A stretch of DNA of 64,000 nt from Polaribacter sp. (GTDB lineage: Bacteria; Bacteroidota; Bacteroidia; Flavobacteriales; Flavobacteriaceae), in assembly GCA_028343155.1 (NCBI GenBank), contig JAOLXX010000006.1, forward strand, positions 39,017 to 103,016, read 5' to 3'. The position numbers and the translations under genes are program-made. The notes beneath the pieces are model-generated. The model saw nothing but the letters and a program-made list of their open reading frames with translations. It was not told where the DNA came from and did not search any database. Shown one piece after another: positions 8,808 to 17,657 of the stretch (its first letter is position 1; every line of letters begins with the position of its first letter).

Positions 8808-10622
8808 TTAACTGTTAAATAAATGATCTATTTCGCTTAATGTTAATGTTTTAAATATTGGTTTTCCGAAAGGAGAAATCGCTGGTTCTTTGCAAGAAAA
8901 CAAATCGTTGACCAAACCTTCTTGTTCTCTTTCAGAGAGTTGGCTTCCTGTTTTTATAGACAACGTTTTTGCAAATGATTTTGCCATTATATCAAAATGA
9001 CTAAAACTTGCATCGGGTACTTCTAAACTAATATCACTTAATAGCTCTTCTAAGATAATAGCTATTTTACTTTCTGTCACTGAAACGGGAATTCCTTTTA
9101 TTGTTACACTCTCTTTGGTGAATTCATCAAAAGAAAAACCTGCATTTTCTAATTCTATTTTAATGGTATGCATCATTCCTATTTCTAATGATGTTAAAGC
9201 AATCTTAACAGGAAATAATAATTGCTGACTATTGGCTTCTTTTACTGTGATAGATTCTAAAAAATCTTCATATAAAACTCGCTGATGTGCTAAAGATTGA
9301 TTGATTAAAACAACCCCAGATTTTATAGAACTTAGTATATATTTACGTTGAATTTGAAACGTTTTTTGTGTTTTTATTTCTTGCTGATTTTCAAATAATT
9401 CTGATTGTTTTTCTTCATCAGTAATTGCAACAGAAGTATACAAAGATTCCCAACTTTCAGTTTGTTTTTCTCTTTTATTAGGAAAATGAATTTCTTGTTT
9501 CTCTACTTCTTTAAATGGGTTAAAATCTGGATCAACAGAAATTTTCGGTATTTTTGCTGACCCCGAATTGGTGTTTAAATGGTAAGGGGTATCTAGGTTT
9601 GCATCTCTATTGAAATCTAATAGAGGAGCTACATTGTATTGGCCTAAACTGTGTTTAACAGTCGCTCTTAACATTGCGTACAAAGCTTTTTCATTGTCAA
9701 ACTTTATCTCCGTTTTTGTTGGATGAATGTTAATGTCAATCGTATTTGCCGGCACTTTTAAGTATAAAAAATAGGAGGGATGTGCTCCATGCTCTAGCAA
9801 GCCATCAAAAGCATTTACAACCGCATGATTTAAATAAGCACTTTTTATGAATCGATCATTTACAAAAAAGAATTGCTCTCCACGTTTTCTTTTAGAAAAT
9901 TCTGGTTTTGCAACAAAACCTTCGATGGCAACAATATCCGTTTGTTCATTTATCGGAACTAGTTTTTCATTCATTTTCGTACCAAAAATACTCACAATTC
10001 GTTTCCTTAAATTACTGCTTTTTAAATTATATACTTCATTATTATTGTGATGCATTAAGAAAGAAACCATAGGGTGCGCTAAAGCAACTCGTTGAAACTC
10101 ATCAATAATATGTCGTGTTTCAACAGTATCCGATTTTAGGAAATTTCTTCTTGCTGGAATATTGTAAAACAAGTTTTTTACGGAAATACTGGTTCCTTTA
10201 CTCGTAGAAATAAAATCTTGAGAAATAAGTTTACTTCCTTCAATCTTTATGGAAGTTCCCAATTCATCATTTGCTGGTTTTGTTTTTAATTCAACATGGG
10301 CAATGGCGGCAATAGATGCTAAAGCTTCTCCTCTGAAGCCTTTTGTAGAAAGGTTAAATAAATCTTCTGCTTTTTCAATCTTAGAAGTTGCATGCCGCTC
10401 AAAACACATTCTTGCATCAGTTGCACTCATTCCTTTTCCATCATCAATTATTTGAATTAAGGTCTTTCCAGCGTTTTTTAATAGTAATTTTATGTTTGTT
10501 GCTCCCGCATCAATTGCATTTTCTAACAATTCTTTTACTACAGAAGCAGGACGCTGAACGACTTCTCCTGCAGCAATTTGGTTTGCAACATGATCTGGTA
10601 AAAGTTGAATAATATCCGACAT
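8808..10622 (-). CDS. mutL: DNA mismatch repair protein MutL
   Basis: MutL has 604 residues and couples mismatch recognition by MutS to strand processing. The N-terminal GHKL ATPase is intact: KELLENAIDAGA (Glu31 and Asn35), DDGKGM (61-65), RHATSKI and TKGFRGEAL (93-101). The transducer domain ends near residue 330. After a linker, the dimerisation domain covers about 420-604. In endonuclease-type MutL this domain carries DQHAxxER. Here the corresponding stretch reads LINQSLAHQRVLYE (439-452), so the Asp and first His are replaced. The metal motif near the C terminus is SCKEPAISPFGKP rather than CPHGRP. The gene overlaps the upstream small membrane protein by one base (TAATG). Confidence 0.95.
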   Translation of the reverse strand: MSDIIQLLPDHVANQIAAGEVVQRPASVVKELLENAIDAGATNIKLLLKNAGKTLIQIIDDGKGMSATDARMCFERHATSKIEKAEDLFNLSTKGFRGEALASIAAIAHVELKTKPANDELGTSIKIEGSKLISQDFISTSKGTSISVKNLFYNIPARRNFLKSDTVETRHIIDEFQRVALAHPMVSFLMHHNNNEVYNLKSSNLRKRIVSIFGTKMNEKLVPINEQTDIVAIEGFVAKPEFSKRKRGEQFFFVNDRFIKSAYLNHAVVNAFDGLLEHGAHPSYFLYLKVPANTIDINIHPTKTEIKFDNEKALYAMLRATVKHSLGQYNVAPLLDFNRDANLDTPYHLNTNSGSAKIPKISVDPDFNPFKEVEKQEIHFPNKREKQTESWESLYTSVAITDEEKQSELFENQQEIKTQKTFQIQRKYILSSIKSGVVLINQSLAHQRVLYEDFLESITVKEANSQQLLFPVKIALTSLEIGMMHTIKIELENAGFSFDEFTKESVTIKGIPVSVTESKIAIILEELLSDISLEVPDASFSHFDIMAKSFAKTLSIKTGSQLSEREQEGLVNDLFSCKEPAISPFGKPIFKTLTLSEIDHLFNS

Positions 10623-10897
10623 TAATTTCCTTTAAAGATAGAGAGATCGAAATCTATGATGTACAAAAAGATAAAAATTAAAATAGAAATGATGATTAAA
10701 AGTGTTTTGTTGACATTTTTATCTGAGTTTTTTAGGTCATTAATAGCATCATTAAATTTTCCTTTAAGCCCTTTTTTTTTACCAACAGTTGTTCTAAATT
10801 GATCTAATTTATGTTCAATTTTATAAGGATTTCCTTCTCCTTTATAATAACGAGGTTGATAGTCAAATTTAGAATGTGTTCGTTTTAAAAATCCCAT
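10622..10897 (-). CDS. Small basic membrane protein upstream of mutL
   Basis: The protein has 91 residues when started at the ATG at 10897 (MGFLKRTHSKFDYQPRYY). An open frame continues 14 codons further up, but the MGFLKRTHSKF start fits the Flavobacteriia relatives I recall. The N-terminal 60 residues are basic and soluble, and the C terminus is one membrane span (LLIIISILIFIFLYII). Such proteins are sometimes labelled riboflavin synthase subunit beta in databases, which I judge a transferred label caused by ribH being next door; nothing here resembles lumazine synthase. Its stop codon overlaps the mutL start (TAATG), so the two are coupled. Function unknown. Confidence 0.75.
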   Translation of the reverse strand: MGFLKRTHSKFDYQPRYYKGEGNPYKIEHKLDQFRTTVGKKKGLKGKFNDAINDLKNSDKNVNKTLLIIISILIFIFLYIIDFDLSIFKGN

Positions 10898-11087
10898 ATT
10901 TTTAGAATTATTAGTTGATACTGATCTCCAAAAAATCAATTATTGTACCAATAGTAAAATCATTTCAAATTTACAGAATTAAAAGGGATTCTTCAAAGTC
11001 TAGCATTATATTTTCTTAAAATTTTATAAGGTTTTAATAAAAGGGTGTAGGAGAGTAGTTTTCTTCTTTTAGGATGGAAGTGGTTTT

Positions 11088-11594
11088 TTAAAAACCAATA
11101 CTTTCTGTATTGGTATCAATGTTTTTAAGAGCCGCCATTTTAATTGCAGCAACGGCACATTCAGTTCCTTTGTTGCCTAATTTCCCACCAGATCTATCAA
11201 GAGATTGTTGTATTGTATTATCGGTTAACACACAAAATATGACAGGAACATCGTATTTTGTATTCAAATCTACAATCCCTTGTGTCACGCCTTCACAAAC
11301 AAAATCGAAATGTTTCGTTTCTCCTTGAATGACATTTCCTATTGCAATTATTGCATCTACTTGTTGAGATTCAATCATTTTTTTACAGCCATAAACGAGT
11401 TCAAAACTTCCAGGAACATCCCAAGAAATAATGTTTTTTTTGCTTGCGCCGCAATCTAATAAAGTAGCTATTGCTCCTTTATGTAAATTCTGTGTAATTT
11501 CTGGATTCCATTCAGAAACAACAATCCCAAATCGAAAAGACTTCGCATTTGGGATTATTGCTTTATCATAATGTGATAAATTTGTTGTAGCCAT
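11088..11594 (-). CDS. ribH: 6,7-dimethyl-8-ribityllumazine synthase
   Basis: Lumazine synthase condenses 5-amino-6-ribitylamino-uracil with dihydroxybutanone phosphate in riboflavin synthesis. Length is 168 residues, typical of the family. The recognisable parts are VVSEWNPEITQNLHKGA (substrate loop), VPGSFELVYG, AIGNVIQGETKHFDFVCEGV with the catalytic His, and the late GVLTxx-like FCVLTDNTIQQSLDRSGG. It would assemble into a pentamer or 60-mer shell. No other rib gene is nearby. The TPR membrane protein lies about 90 bases upstream on the same strand, probably as one operon. Confidence 0.96.
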   Translation of the reverse strand: MATTNLSHYDKAIIPNAKSFRFGIVVSEWNPEITQNLHKGAIATLLDCGASKKNIISWDVPGSFELVYGCKKMIESQQVDAIIAIGNVIQGETKHFDFVCEGVTQGIVDLNTKYDVPVIFCVLTDNTIQQSLDRSGGKLGNKGTECAVAAIKMAALKNIDTNTESIGF

Positions 11595-11685
11595 TTGTTG
11601 GTTTTTGGTTTATTATTTTTGGTTCTTAGTAGCATTCATTCAAAGTAATATTTGAAACTAACAACTAAAAAGCAACAACTAAAAA

Positions 11686-12450
11686 CTATTGTGCATATTT
11701 TGCAGCTGCAATATATTTTTCGATTTCTCTACCTTGGTCAGATTTAGTGTGGTTCTCTTTAACTTTTGTAAATAAATCTTCTGCTTTATCAAATTTCTTT
11801 AATTCTATTGCAATTTGTCCTGCTTTGAATAAGAATAAAGGTGTTGTAAAATCATTATTTTTTTTATTTGCTGCCTCTTCATAATAGTTTAAAGCTTCTT
11901 CTGGCTGGTTGATATCTGCAAAAGCGTCACCAATAGCTCCCAAGGAAACAGGTCCTAAAATTTCGTCATCAGAATCAAACTTACTTAAATAGTCAATTGC
12001 TTTGTCATATTCTTTCATCTTTAAGTAAGATACCCCTGCATAATAGTTGGCCAAATTTCCAGCAGCAGTTCCACTAAAAGATGTTGCGATATCTAAAAAA
12101 CCGTATTTTCCATCAGCTCCTTCCAACCCTAAAGTTAATAAAGAATCTATTCCAGCACCAGCAGTTGCCGCTTCATTAAAATATTTTCTAGGAAAAGCTA
12201 ATTCGTTAGAAGCTTCTGTTTCATTCGGATCAACGATGTATTTTGTATAACTTAAGAATGCTAAAAAGAGTACAACAATAGCAATCAAAGCATAAAACAA
12301 CGCCTTGCTGTTTTTCTCAATCCATTGTTCTGACTTGGAGGCAGTTTCCTCTAAAGTATTTAAAACTCCAGCAGTTTCAAATTCTGACTCATCAATTTGA
12401 TTCTCTGTTTTTTTATCTTCTGCTTTATATTTCTTCTTGTAGGTTGCCAT
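11686..12450 (-). CDS. TPR membrane protein (YfgM-like)
   Basis: The protein has 254 residues: an acidic, lysine-rich cytoplasmic N terminus, one membrane span (FYALIAIVVLFLAFLSYT, about 50-67), and a periplasmic part of four or so tetratricopeptide-like helical pairs (for example YYAGVSYLKMKEYDKAIDYLSKF and FKAGQIAIELKKFDKAEDLF). This layout is that of YfgM or BamD-like scaffold proteins that work with periplasmic chaperones. No lipobox is present. In Flavobacteriia this gene is regularly the neighbour of ribH and lies back-to-back with recF. The role is inferred from architecture only. Confidence 0.8.
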   Translation of the reverse strand: MATYKKKYKAEDKKTENQIDESEFETAGVLNTLEETASKSEQWIEKNSKALFYALIAIVVLFLAFLSYTKYIVDPNETEASNELAFPRKYFNEAATAGAGIDSLLTLGLEGADGKYGFLDIATSFSGTAAGNLANYYAGVSYLKMKEYDKAIDYLSKFDSDDEILGPVSLGAIGDAFADINQPEEALNYYEEAANKKNNDFTTPLFLFKAGQIAIELKKFDKAEDLFTKVKENHTKSDQGREIEKYIAAAKYAQ

Positions 12451-12473
12451 GTTTCTTTAAAAATTAGTGGGAA

Positions 12474-12481
12474 CAAAAATA
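12474..12481 (-). promoter_or_regulatory. -7 box of the TPR-ribH operon
   Basis: On the minus strand this reads TATTTTTG, a perfect TAnnTTTG box, 24 bases before the ATG of the TPR gene. It faces away from recF. Confidence 0.55.
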
Positions 12482-12564
12482 GTTTTTTTAATTGGATTTT
12501 AAAAGTGGATAATTCGCTAAATTTTCAATAATTTGCAAATCCTTTTTAATATCAAATTTTAGTT

Positions 12565-13644
12565 ATGTATTTACAGAGAATTTCGTTACTTAATTATAAA
12601 AACATTGCCTCCCAATCTTTTGATTTTCAGGAAAAAATAAATTGTTTTGTAGGGAATAATGGGGTTGGTAAAACGAATGTTTTAGATGCTATCTATTATT
12701 TATCTTTCACAAAAAGTTATTTTAATTCGGTAGCAATTCAGAATATTAGACATGGAGAAGGTTTTTTTATGATTGAAGGAGACTACCTTTTGAACGAAAG
12801 AAATGAAAAAATAGTTTGTAGTCTTAAAAAAGGTCAAAAGAAGGTTTTAAAAAGAAACGGGAAAAGTTATGAGAAATTTTCAGAACACATTGGACAATTG
12901 CCCTTGGTAATTATTTCTCCTGCTGATAGAGATTTGGTAACAGAAGGGAGTGATACAAGAAGGAAATTTATTGATGGTGTTATTTCACAACAGAATAAAG
13001 CCTATTTAAAAGATTTACTCTCTTACAATAAAGTTCTTTCTCAAAGAAACGCCTTGTTAAAATATTTTGTAGCCAATAGGACTTTTAATGCCTTAAATTT
13101 AAGTGTCTACGATGAACAGCTTTCTGAATTTGGAAGTCGAATTTATAAAGCTCGAAAAGCGTTTTTGGAAGAATTTATCCCAATATTTAATGAGAAATAC
13201 CAAATAATATCTGGTGATAAAGAGACTGTTAATTTAGTTTACAAGAGCCAGTTGCATGATTTCCTAATGAAAGACTTATTACAAAAGTCTTTAGTGAAGG
13301 ATAAGATGATACAACATACAACATCCGGGATTCATAAAGATGATTTGAGTTTTGATATTGGAGATTTTCCAATTAAAAAGTTTGGATCCCAAGGACAACA
13401 AAAATCTTATTTGATTGCACTAAAATTGGCGATGTTTGAATTTATTAAACAACAATCCAATGTCATTCCTATTTTATTATTAGATGATATTTTTGATAAA
13501 TTAGATGAAGATAGAGTTGCTCAAATTATCGATTTGGTCAATAATGATAAATTTGGACAAATATTTATAACTGATACCCATGCCGAAAGAACAGAAAACA
13601 TTTTAAAACAAGGGAGTAAAGCCTATCAGGTTTTTAAATTATAA
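12565..13644 (+). CDS. recF: DNA replication and repair protein RecF
   Basis: RecF is an SMC-like ATPase that loads RecA at single-strand gaps together with RecO and RecR. It has 359 residues. Walker A is GNNGVGKTN at about residues 30-38. The signature motif is in [17 protein letters not shown] (about 272-288), and Walker B is [15 protein letters not shown] (about 303-317). The opening [15 protein letters not shown] is the usual RecF N terminus. It is followed after 68 bases by a DUF721/DciA-like gene, a pairing common in Bacteroidota. Confidence 0.96.
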   Translation: MYLQRISLLNYKNIASQSFDFQEKINCFVGNNGVGKTNVLDAIYYLSFTKSYFNSVAIQNIRHGEGFFMIEGDYLLNERNEKIVCSLKKGQKKVLKRNGKSYEKFSEHIGQLPLVIISPADRDLVTEGSDTRRKFIDGVISQQNKAYLKDLLSYNKVLSQRNALLKYFVANRTFNALNLSVYDEQLSEFGSRIYKARKAFLEEFIPIFNEKYQIISGDKETVNLVYKSQLHDFLMKDLLQKSLVKDKMIQHTTSGIHKDDLSFDIGDFPIKKFGSQGQQKSYLIALKLAMFEFIKQQSNVIPILLLDDIFDKLDEDRVAQIIDLVNNDKFGQIFITDTHAERTENILKQGSKAYQVFKL

Positions 13645-13712
13645 GCCTTTTGATGAGGGTTTTACTCAATATGTTTCAGTACGAATTACCAAGAACAAAT
13701 AGCTAAAATGAA

Positions 13713-14009
13713 ATGGCAAAAAGAGAAAATGATTCCTTTTCAGTGAAAGATTTAATGCAGGGCTTTATTAGGGAGAACAACTTGAGTAAAGGCATGCAAA
13801 AAATAAAAGTGGAAGAAACTTGGCATGAAATGATGGGGCCAGGCGTTGCGACGCACACAACTTCAGTAAAGTTGCAAAACAAAACCCTTATCATACAACT
13901 CAATTCTTCTGTTTTAAGGGAAGAATTAAGTTATGGAAAAGAAAAAATCATTAAAATGATGAACGAAGCAATAGGTAGTGATGTAATTTCTAAATTGATG
14001 TTGGTTTAA
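13713..14009 (+). CDS. DUF721 (DciA-like) protein
   Basis: This is a 98-residue DUF721 protein, the family of DciA, the ancestral replicative helicase loader found in bacteria that lack DnaC or DnaI. It is the short Bacteroidota form, made only of the conserved KH-like fold: SVKDLMQGFIRENNL, VEETWHEMMGPGVATHT, NKTLIIQLNSSVLREELSYG, and IKMMNEAIG. The longer C-terminal tail of proteobacterial DciA is absent. Its place after recF fits a replication role, but loading activity is inferred. Confidence 0.85.
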   Translation: MAKRENDSFSVKDLMQGFIRENNLSKGMQKIKVEETWHEMMGPGVATHTTSVKLQNKTLIIQLNSSVLREELSYGKEKIIKMMNEAIGSDVISKLMLV

Positions 14010-14116
14010 GTTATTCTTAATGTAGTGAAATTGAAAAATTTTACACGGATATTGTTTAATACTCGTACAATTTTTAGGATAGCACTTTTTTACTATAGAT
14101 TTCTAAAAAAGAAAAC

Positions 14117-14536
14117 TTAAAATTGCTCTCTTCCAGAAAAGTGGAAATTACCTTCAATAAGTGCATTTTCGTCAGAATCAGAACCGTGTACTGCATTTTC
14201 ACCCATTGAAGTTGCATATAATTTTCTAATGGTCCCTTCTGCAGCATCTGCAGGGTTTGTAGCACCAATTAAAGCTCTAAAATCTTCTACAGCATTTTCT
14301 TTTTCTAAAATTGCAGCGACAATTGGGCCCCGAGTCATGAATTCTACTAATTCTCCAAAGAAAGGACGCTCATTATGGACCGCATAAAAAGTTTCTGCAT
14401 CCGATTTTGTCATTTGAGTTTTCTTTACAGCTACAATTCTAAAACCTGCAGCATTTATCTTTTCTAGTATAGCACCAATATGTCCGTTTTCTACAGCATC
14501 CGGTTTTAGCATTGTAAATGTTCTATTCATTGCCAT
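14117..14536 (-). CDS. ndk: Nucleoside diphosphate kinase
   Basis: Ndk transfers the gamma phosphate of ATP to other nucleoside diphosphates through a phosphohistidine. It has 139 residues. The start [16 protein letters not shown] is standard. Later blocks are [22 protein letters not shown] and [18 protein letters not shown]. The active-site histidine sits in [14 protein letters not shown] (about residue 117). It is monocistronic and divergent from nrnA. A second in-frame ATG two codons in (MNRTF) could also be the start. Confidence 0.97.
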   Translation of the reverse strand: MAMNRTFTMLKPDAVENGHIGAILEKINAAGFRIVAVKKTQMTKSDAETFYAVHNERPFFGELVEFMTRGPIVAAILEKENAVEDFRALIGATNPADAAEGTIRKLYATSMGENAVHGSDSDENALIEGNFHFSGREQF

Positions 14537-14641
14537 TATATCAACTTTTAATTACTTATTTTAAATTTAATTTAATGAACACAAGTTGTTAAGTGTTTCA
14601 TAAATATGGAGCAAAATTACATAATTTTTTTAATTAAATTG

Positions 14642-14649
14642 TATCTTTG
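14642..14649 (+). promoter_or_regulatory. -7 box of the nrnA-gldI operon
   Basis: TATCTTTG is a perfect TAnnTTTG box ending six bases before the ATG at 14656. It overlaps a TTG (14647) that would extend the reading frame by three codons. Because that TTG lies inside the box, the ATG is the better start, and the mRNA is expected to be leaderless or nearly so. Confidence 0.65.
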
Positions 14650-14655
14650 CGGCTT

Positions 14656-15684
14656 ATGATTTTAAAAGGATTTGAAGCATTAAAGGGCTATCTTGAAAAA
14701 CCAAGAAATATTGTAATCATTGGACATCGAAATCCAGATGGAGATGCTATGGGGTCTACATTGGCTTTAAAACATTACTTAGATAAAAAAGGACACAAGG
14801 CTACAGTTGTAGTGCCTAATGAATATCCAGATTTTCTACATTGGCTACCAGGTTCGGATACGACCTATCGTTTTGATTGGCAAAACACCCAATCTCAAAA
14901 AGTTATCAAATCCTCTGATATTATCTTTCTATTAGATTTTAATGCATTACATAGAGTAGGTTCTGATATGCAAAGAGCCTTAGAACAGTATCCAAATGAT
15001 TTTGTAATGATTGATCATCATCAACAACCAGATGCTGTAAAGTATATGTATTCTGATGTTTCCATCTGTTCAACCTGTCAAATGGTTTATCAATACATAG
15101 AAATGAACAAGGATTTAGATTTGATAGACGCCGATATTGCCACTTGTTTGTATACTGGTATCATGACAGATACTGGATCTTTTCGTTTTAGAGCTACCAC
15201 AAGTGATACACATAGAATAATTGCGGACTTAATTGACAAAGGAGCTGAAAATGATAAAATACATAATAAGGTTTATGACGCAAATTCTTACAATAGATTG
15301 CTATTGTTAGGGCAAGCATTGAGCAATTTAGAAATTTCGGCAATTTATAATACGGCATACATCACTTTAACATCAGAAGAAAAAAAGAAATTCGATTTTC
15401 AAAAAGGTGATACAGAAGGCATTGTAAATTATGCTCTCTCTATAAAAGGAATTGTTTTAGCTGCTATTTTTATTGAAGATAGTGAGCAGGGAATTGTAAA
15501 AATGTCTTTCCGTTCTAAGGGTACTTTTTCTGTAAATCAATTTTCTAGAAACCACTTTGAAGGTGGAGGACATGACAATGCTGCTGGAGGGAAATCGGGC
15601 TTATCAATGGCTGAAACAGTTACAAAATTCACTTCCTTATTACCACAATATCAGCAAGAATTAAAAACCTCTTATGAAAATTAA
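14656..15684 (+). CDS. DHH/DHHA1 phosphoesterase (NrnA-like oligoribonuclease / pAp phosphatase)
   Basis: NrnA-type enzymes degrade nanoRNA and di-nucleotides and remove the 3' phosphate of pAp. From the ATG at 14656 the protein has 342 residues. The metal-binding motifs are visible: GHRNPDGDAMGS (motif I), LLDFNALHRVG (motif II), MIDHHQQPD (DHH), and YTGIMTDTGSF (motif IV). The C-terminal DHHA1 domain has NHFEGGGHDNAAGG (GGGH). It begins a series in which gldI overlaps its last 11 bases. The same gene pair is common in gliding Flavobacteriia. Confidence 0.93.
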   Translation: MILKGFEALKGYLEKPRNIVIIGHRNPDGDAMGSTLALKHYLDKKGHKATVVVPNEYPDFLHWLPGSDTTYRFDWQNTQSQKVIKSSDIIFLLDFNALHRVGSDMQRALEQYPNDFVMIDHHQQPDAVKYMYSDVSICSTCQMVYQYIEMNKDLDLIDADIATCLYTGIMTDTGSFRFRATTSDTHRIIADLIDKGAENDKIHNKVYDANSYNRLLLLGQALSNLEISAIYNTAYITLTSEEKKKFDFQKGDTEGIVNYALSIKGIVLAAIFIEDSEQGIVKMSFRSKGTFSVNQFSRNHFEGGGHDNAAGGKSGLSMAETVTKFTSLLPQYQQELKTSYEN

Positions 15685-16213
15685 ATTTTTAATTTTTATA
15701 AGTTTTTTTTATCTTGGTTGTTCTAAAGTGCAGCCAAGAAGACCTATTAACCCAATTCCGTCTTCAACAACTTTAAAAGAAACGATTAAAAAATCCATTC
15801 GATTAAATGCGCTTGATGATGAAAAAATTTTAGCAGTTATTCAACAAGACTCCACCAAAACCTATCAAGTTTCACCCAACGGATTTTGGTATACATATCT
15901 CCATAAAAACGAAGCAGCAACAGCCACTCCAAAAACAGGAGATGTAGTTTCTTTTAAATACAATATAACTGATTTACAAGGGGGGATGATTTATAGTGAA
16001 GATCAAATAGGAATCAAAACGTACCAGGTAGACAAAGAAGATTTTATTGCTGCACTTCAAGTAGGAATAAAGTTGATGAAAACAGGAGAAACCATTACAT
16101 TTGTCATTCCATCCTACAACGCCTTTGGTATTTTAGGTGATGGAAAAAAGATAGGAATTCATCAATCAATAAAAAGTACAGTAACATTAATTAATATAAA
16201 TAATAAAAAATGA
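15674..16213 (+). CDS. gldI: Gliding-motility-associated FKBP-type prolyl isomerase lipoprotein GldI
   Basis: This lipoprotein has 179 residues, with a signal peptide ending in LGCSK (lipid-bearing Cys16). The C-terminal half is an FKBP-like domain (GDVVSFKYNITDLQGGMIYS, then AALQVGIKLMKTGETITFVIPSYNAFG). In Flavobacterium johnsoniae GldI is needed for gliding and is thought to fold T9SS/gliding proteins in the periplasm. The domain is divergent, so isomerase activity is not certain. The start codon lies inside nrnA (11-base overlap). Position before two more prolyl isomerase lipoproteins supports the call. Confidence 0.8.
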   Translation: MKIKFLIFISFFYLGCSKVQPRRPINPIPSSTTLKETIKKSIRLNALDDEKILAVIQQDSTKTYQVSPNGFWYTYLHKNEAATATPKTGDVVSFKYNITDLQGGMIYSEDQIGIKTYQVDKEDFIAALQVGIKLMKTGETITFVIPSYNAFGILGDGKKIGIHQSIKSTVTLININNKK

Positions 16214-16908
16214 AAGTAGTAAAAAGTATTTTAGCAGTAACAATTTTAGCAATGATGTTTTCTTGTGGAAGACAAGTCAAAGAAGTAAAATCTTTAGAAT
16301 CAGAAATAGATTCAGTTAGTTATGCTATTGGTTTAACAATGTCAGGTCAATTAAAAACTGGTTTTGAAGAAGTGAATAGAGCTATTTTAATGCAAGCAAT
16401 CAGTAACGGTTTAGATTCAACTAATTTATTATTAGAAACGAAAGACATTCAAAATGTAATAAGATCTTATTTTCAAAAGAAACAAGCATCAAAACAAAAA
16501 GCGGAATTATTAAAATCTGAAGTATACAAAAAAGAAGGAATCGCTTTTTTAGAAGAAAACAAAGCGAACAAAGGCGTTGTTACTACTGCTAGTGGATTAC
16601 AATATATTGTTTTAAAGAAAGGGAAAGGTAAAAAAGCAACAACCAAAAATAAAGTGAAGGTTCATTATCACGGAACGTTATTAGATGGAACTGTTTTTGA
16701 TAGTTCTGTAGACAGAGGAGCGCCCTCAGAATTTGGTGTAACGCAAGTTATAAAAGGTTGGACAGAAGGTCTACAGTTAATGAATGTTGGCGCGAAGTAT
16801 AAATTCTTTATACCTCAAGAATTAGCGTATGGAGCATCACCAAGACCTGGTGTTATCAAGCCTTTTATGTCTCTTATTTTTGAAGTAGAATTATTGGAAA
16901 TTAAATAA
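16210..16908 (+). CDS. FKBP-type prolyl cis-trans isomerase lipoprotein (Mip/FklB-like)
   Basis: The protein has 232 residues. A lipobox ends the signal peptide (MFSCG, Cys19). An N-terminal helical dimerisation region follows (DSVSYAIGLTMSGQLKTGF, about 30-110), as in Mip and FklB. The FKBP domain is about 125-232 and well conserved: KVHYHGTLLDGTVFDSS, VIKGWTEGLQLM and YKFFIPQELAYG, with the substrate pocket residues present. It should act in the periplasm on secreted or outer-membrane proteins. Its ATG overlaps the gldI stop by four bases (ATGA type), so translation is coupled. Confidence 0.94.
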   Translation: MKVVKSILAVTILAMMFSCGRQVKEVKSLESEIDSVSYAIGLTMSGQLKTGFEEVNRAILMQAISNGLDSTNLLLETKDIQNVIRSYFQKKQASKQKAELLKSEVYKKEGIAFLEENKANKGVVTTASGLQYIVLKKGKGKKATTKNKVKVHYHGTLLDGTVFDSSVDRGAPSEFGVTQVIKGWTEGLQLMNVGAKYKFFIPQELAYGASPRPGVIKPFMSLIFEVELLEIK

Positions 16909-16917
16909 TAATATCGA

Positions 16918-17652
16918 ATGCAGAAGATAGGATATTTGTCACTTCTTTTAGTTTTTTTTATTTCTTGTAAATCACTAGAATACAGAAAACTTGAAGAAGG
17001 TGTATATGCTGAGTTGGTTACGAATAAGGGACCAATTCTAATTGAGCTATATACAGAAAAAGTACCTATGACTACTGCTAATTTTGTGTCTCTTATCGAA
17101 GGAACAAATTCTCAATTGTTAGCTCCTCTAAAAGGAAAAAACTTTTATAAAGGTGTTATTTTTCATAGAGTAATTTCAAATTTTGTAATTCAAGCAGGTG
17201 GTTTCACTTCCAAGGAAAGAAAAAAACTTAGTTATGTTTTTGGGGATGAATTTCCAAAAGATAAAGAAAGGGATTTACTTTACAAGCACAATGATTCAGG
17301 GATTCTTTCGATGGCAAATGCAGGTCCTAGAACTAATAATAGTCAGTTTTTTATAACACACAGGGCCACATCTCATTTGGATGGTAGACATACAGTTTTT
17401 GGCAAAACAATCGTTAATTCAATTCAATTAAAGGATTTAAAAAGTAAAATTAAAGATTCTTTACTATTGAAAAAAGCAATTGATTCCACTAGGATGGAGG
17501 TTGTAAATAGCATTGTGCAAAAAGACACTATTTTGACTGTCAAAATTATAAAAGTTGGATCTAAAGCAAAAAAGTTTAATGCTGCCAAAGTTTTTGATAC
17601 TCAGTTAGAAATGCTAGAGAATTCAAAAAATAACAAGTACAAAAACAGGTAA
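16918..17652 (+). CDS. Cyclophilin-type prolyl cis-trans isomerase lipoprotein
   Basis: The protein has 244 residues with a lipobox FFISCKS (Cys17). A cyclophilin domain covers about 30-165: FHRVISNFVIQAGGF holds the catalytic Arg region, NNSQFFITH the QFFI motif, and HLDGRHTVFG the conserved end. An extra C-terminal stretch of about 75 residues (KAIDSTRMEVVNSIVQKDTI) is common in Bacteroidota cyclophilins and has no known fold. It is the third prolyl isomerase in a row, starting nine bases after the FKBP gene. Confidence 0.93.
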   Translation: MQKIGYLSLLLVFFISCKSLEYRKLEEGVYAELVTNKGPILIELYTEKVPMTTANFVSLIEGTNSQLLAPLKGKNFYKGVIFHRVISNFVIQAGGFTSKERKKLSYVFGDEFPKDKERDLLYKHNDSGILSMANAGPRTNNSQFFITHRATSHLDGRHTVFGKTIVNSIQLKDLKSKIKDSLLLKKAIDSTRMEVVNSIVQKDTILTVKIIKVGSKAKKFNAAKVFDTQLEMLENSKNNKYKNR

Positions 17653-17657
17653 ATAAT

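Noticed and set aside
10898..10939. 14-residue extension of the small protein upstream of mutL
   Set aside because: MGFLKRTHSKF is the start I recall for relatives, and the extra codons look like leader sequence.
11595..11685. Repeat-like AACTAACAACTAAAAAGCAA stretch between the TPR gene and ribH
   Set aside because: Simple AACTA-type low complexity common in flavobacterial intergenic DNA, without defined ends.
14647..14655. TTG start for the DHH phosphoesterase, three codons upstream of the ATG
   Set aside because: The TTG lies inside a perfect -7 box, so it would not be transcribed; the ATG at 14656 fits better.
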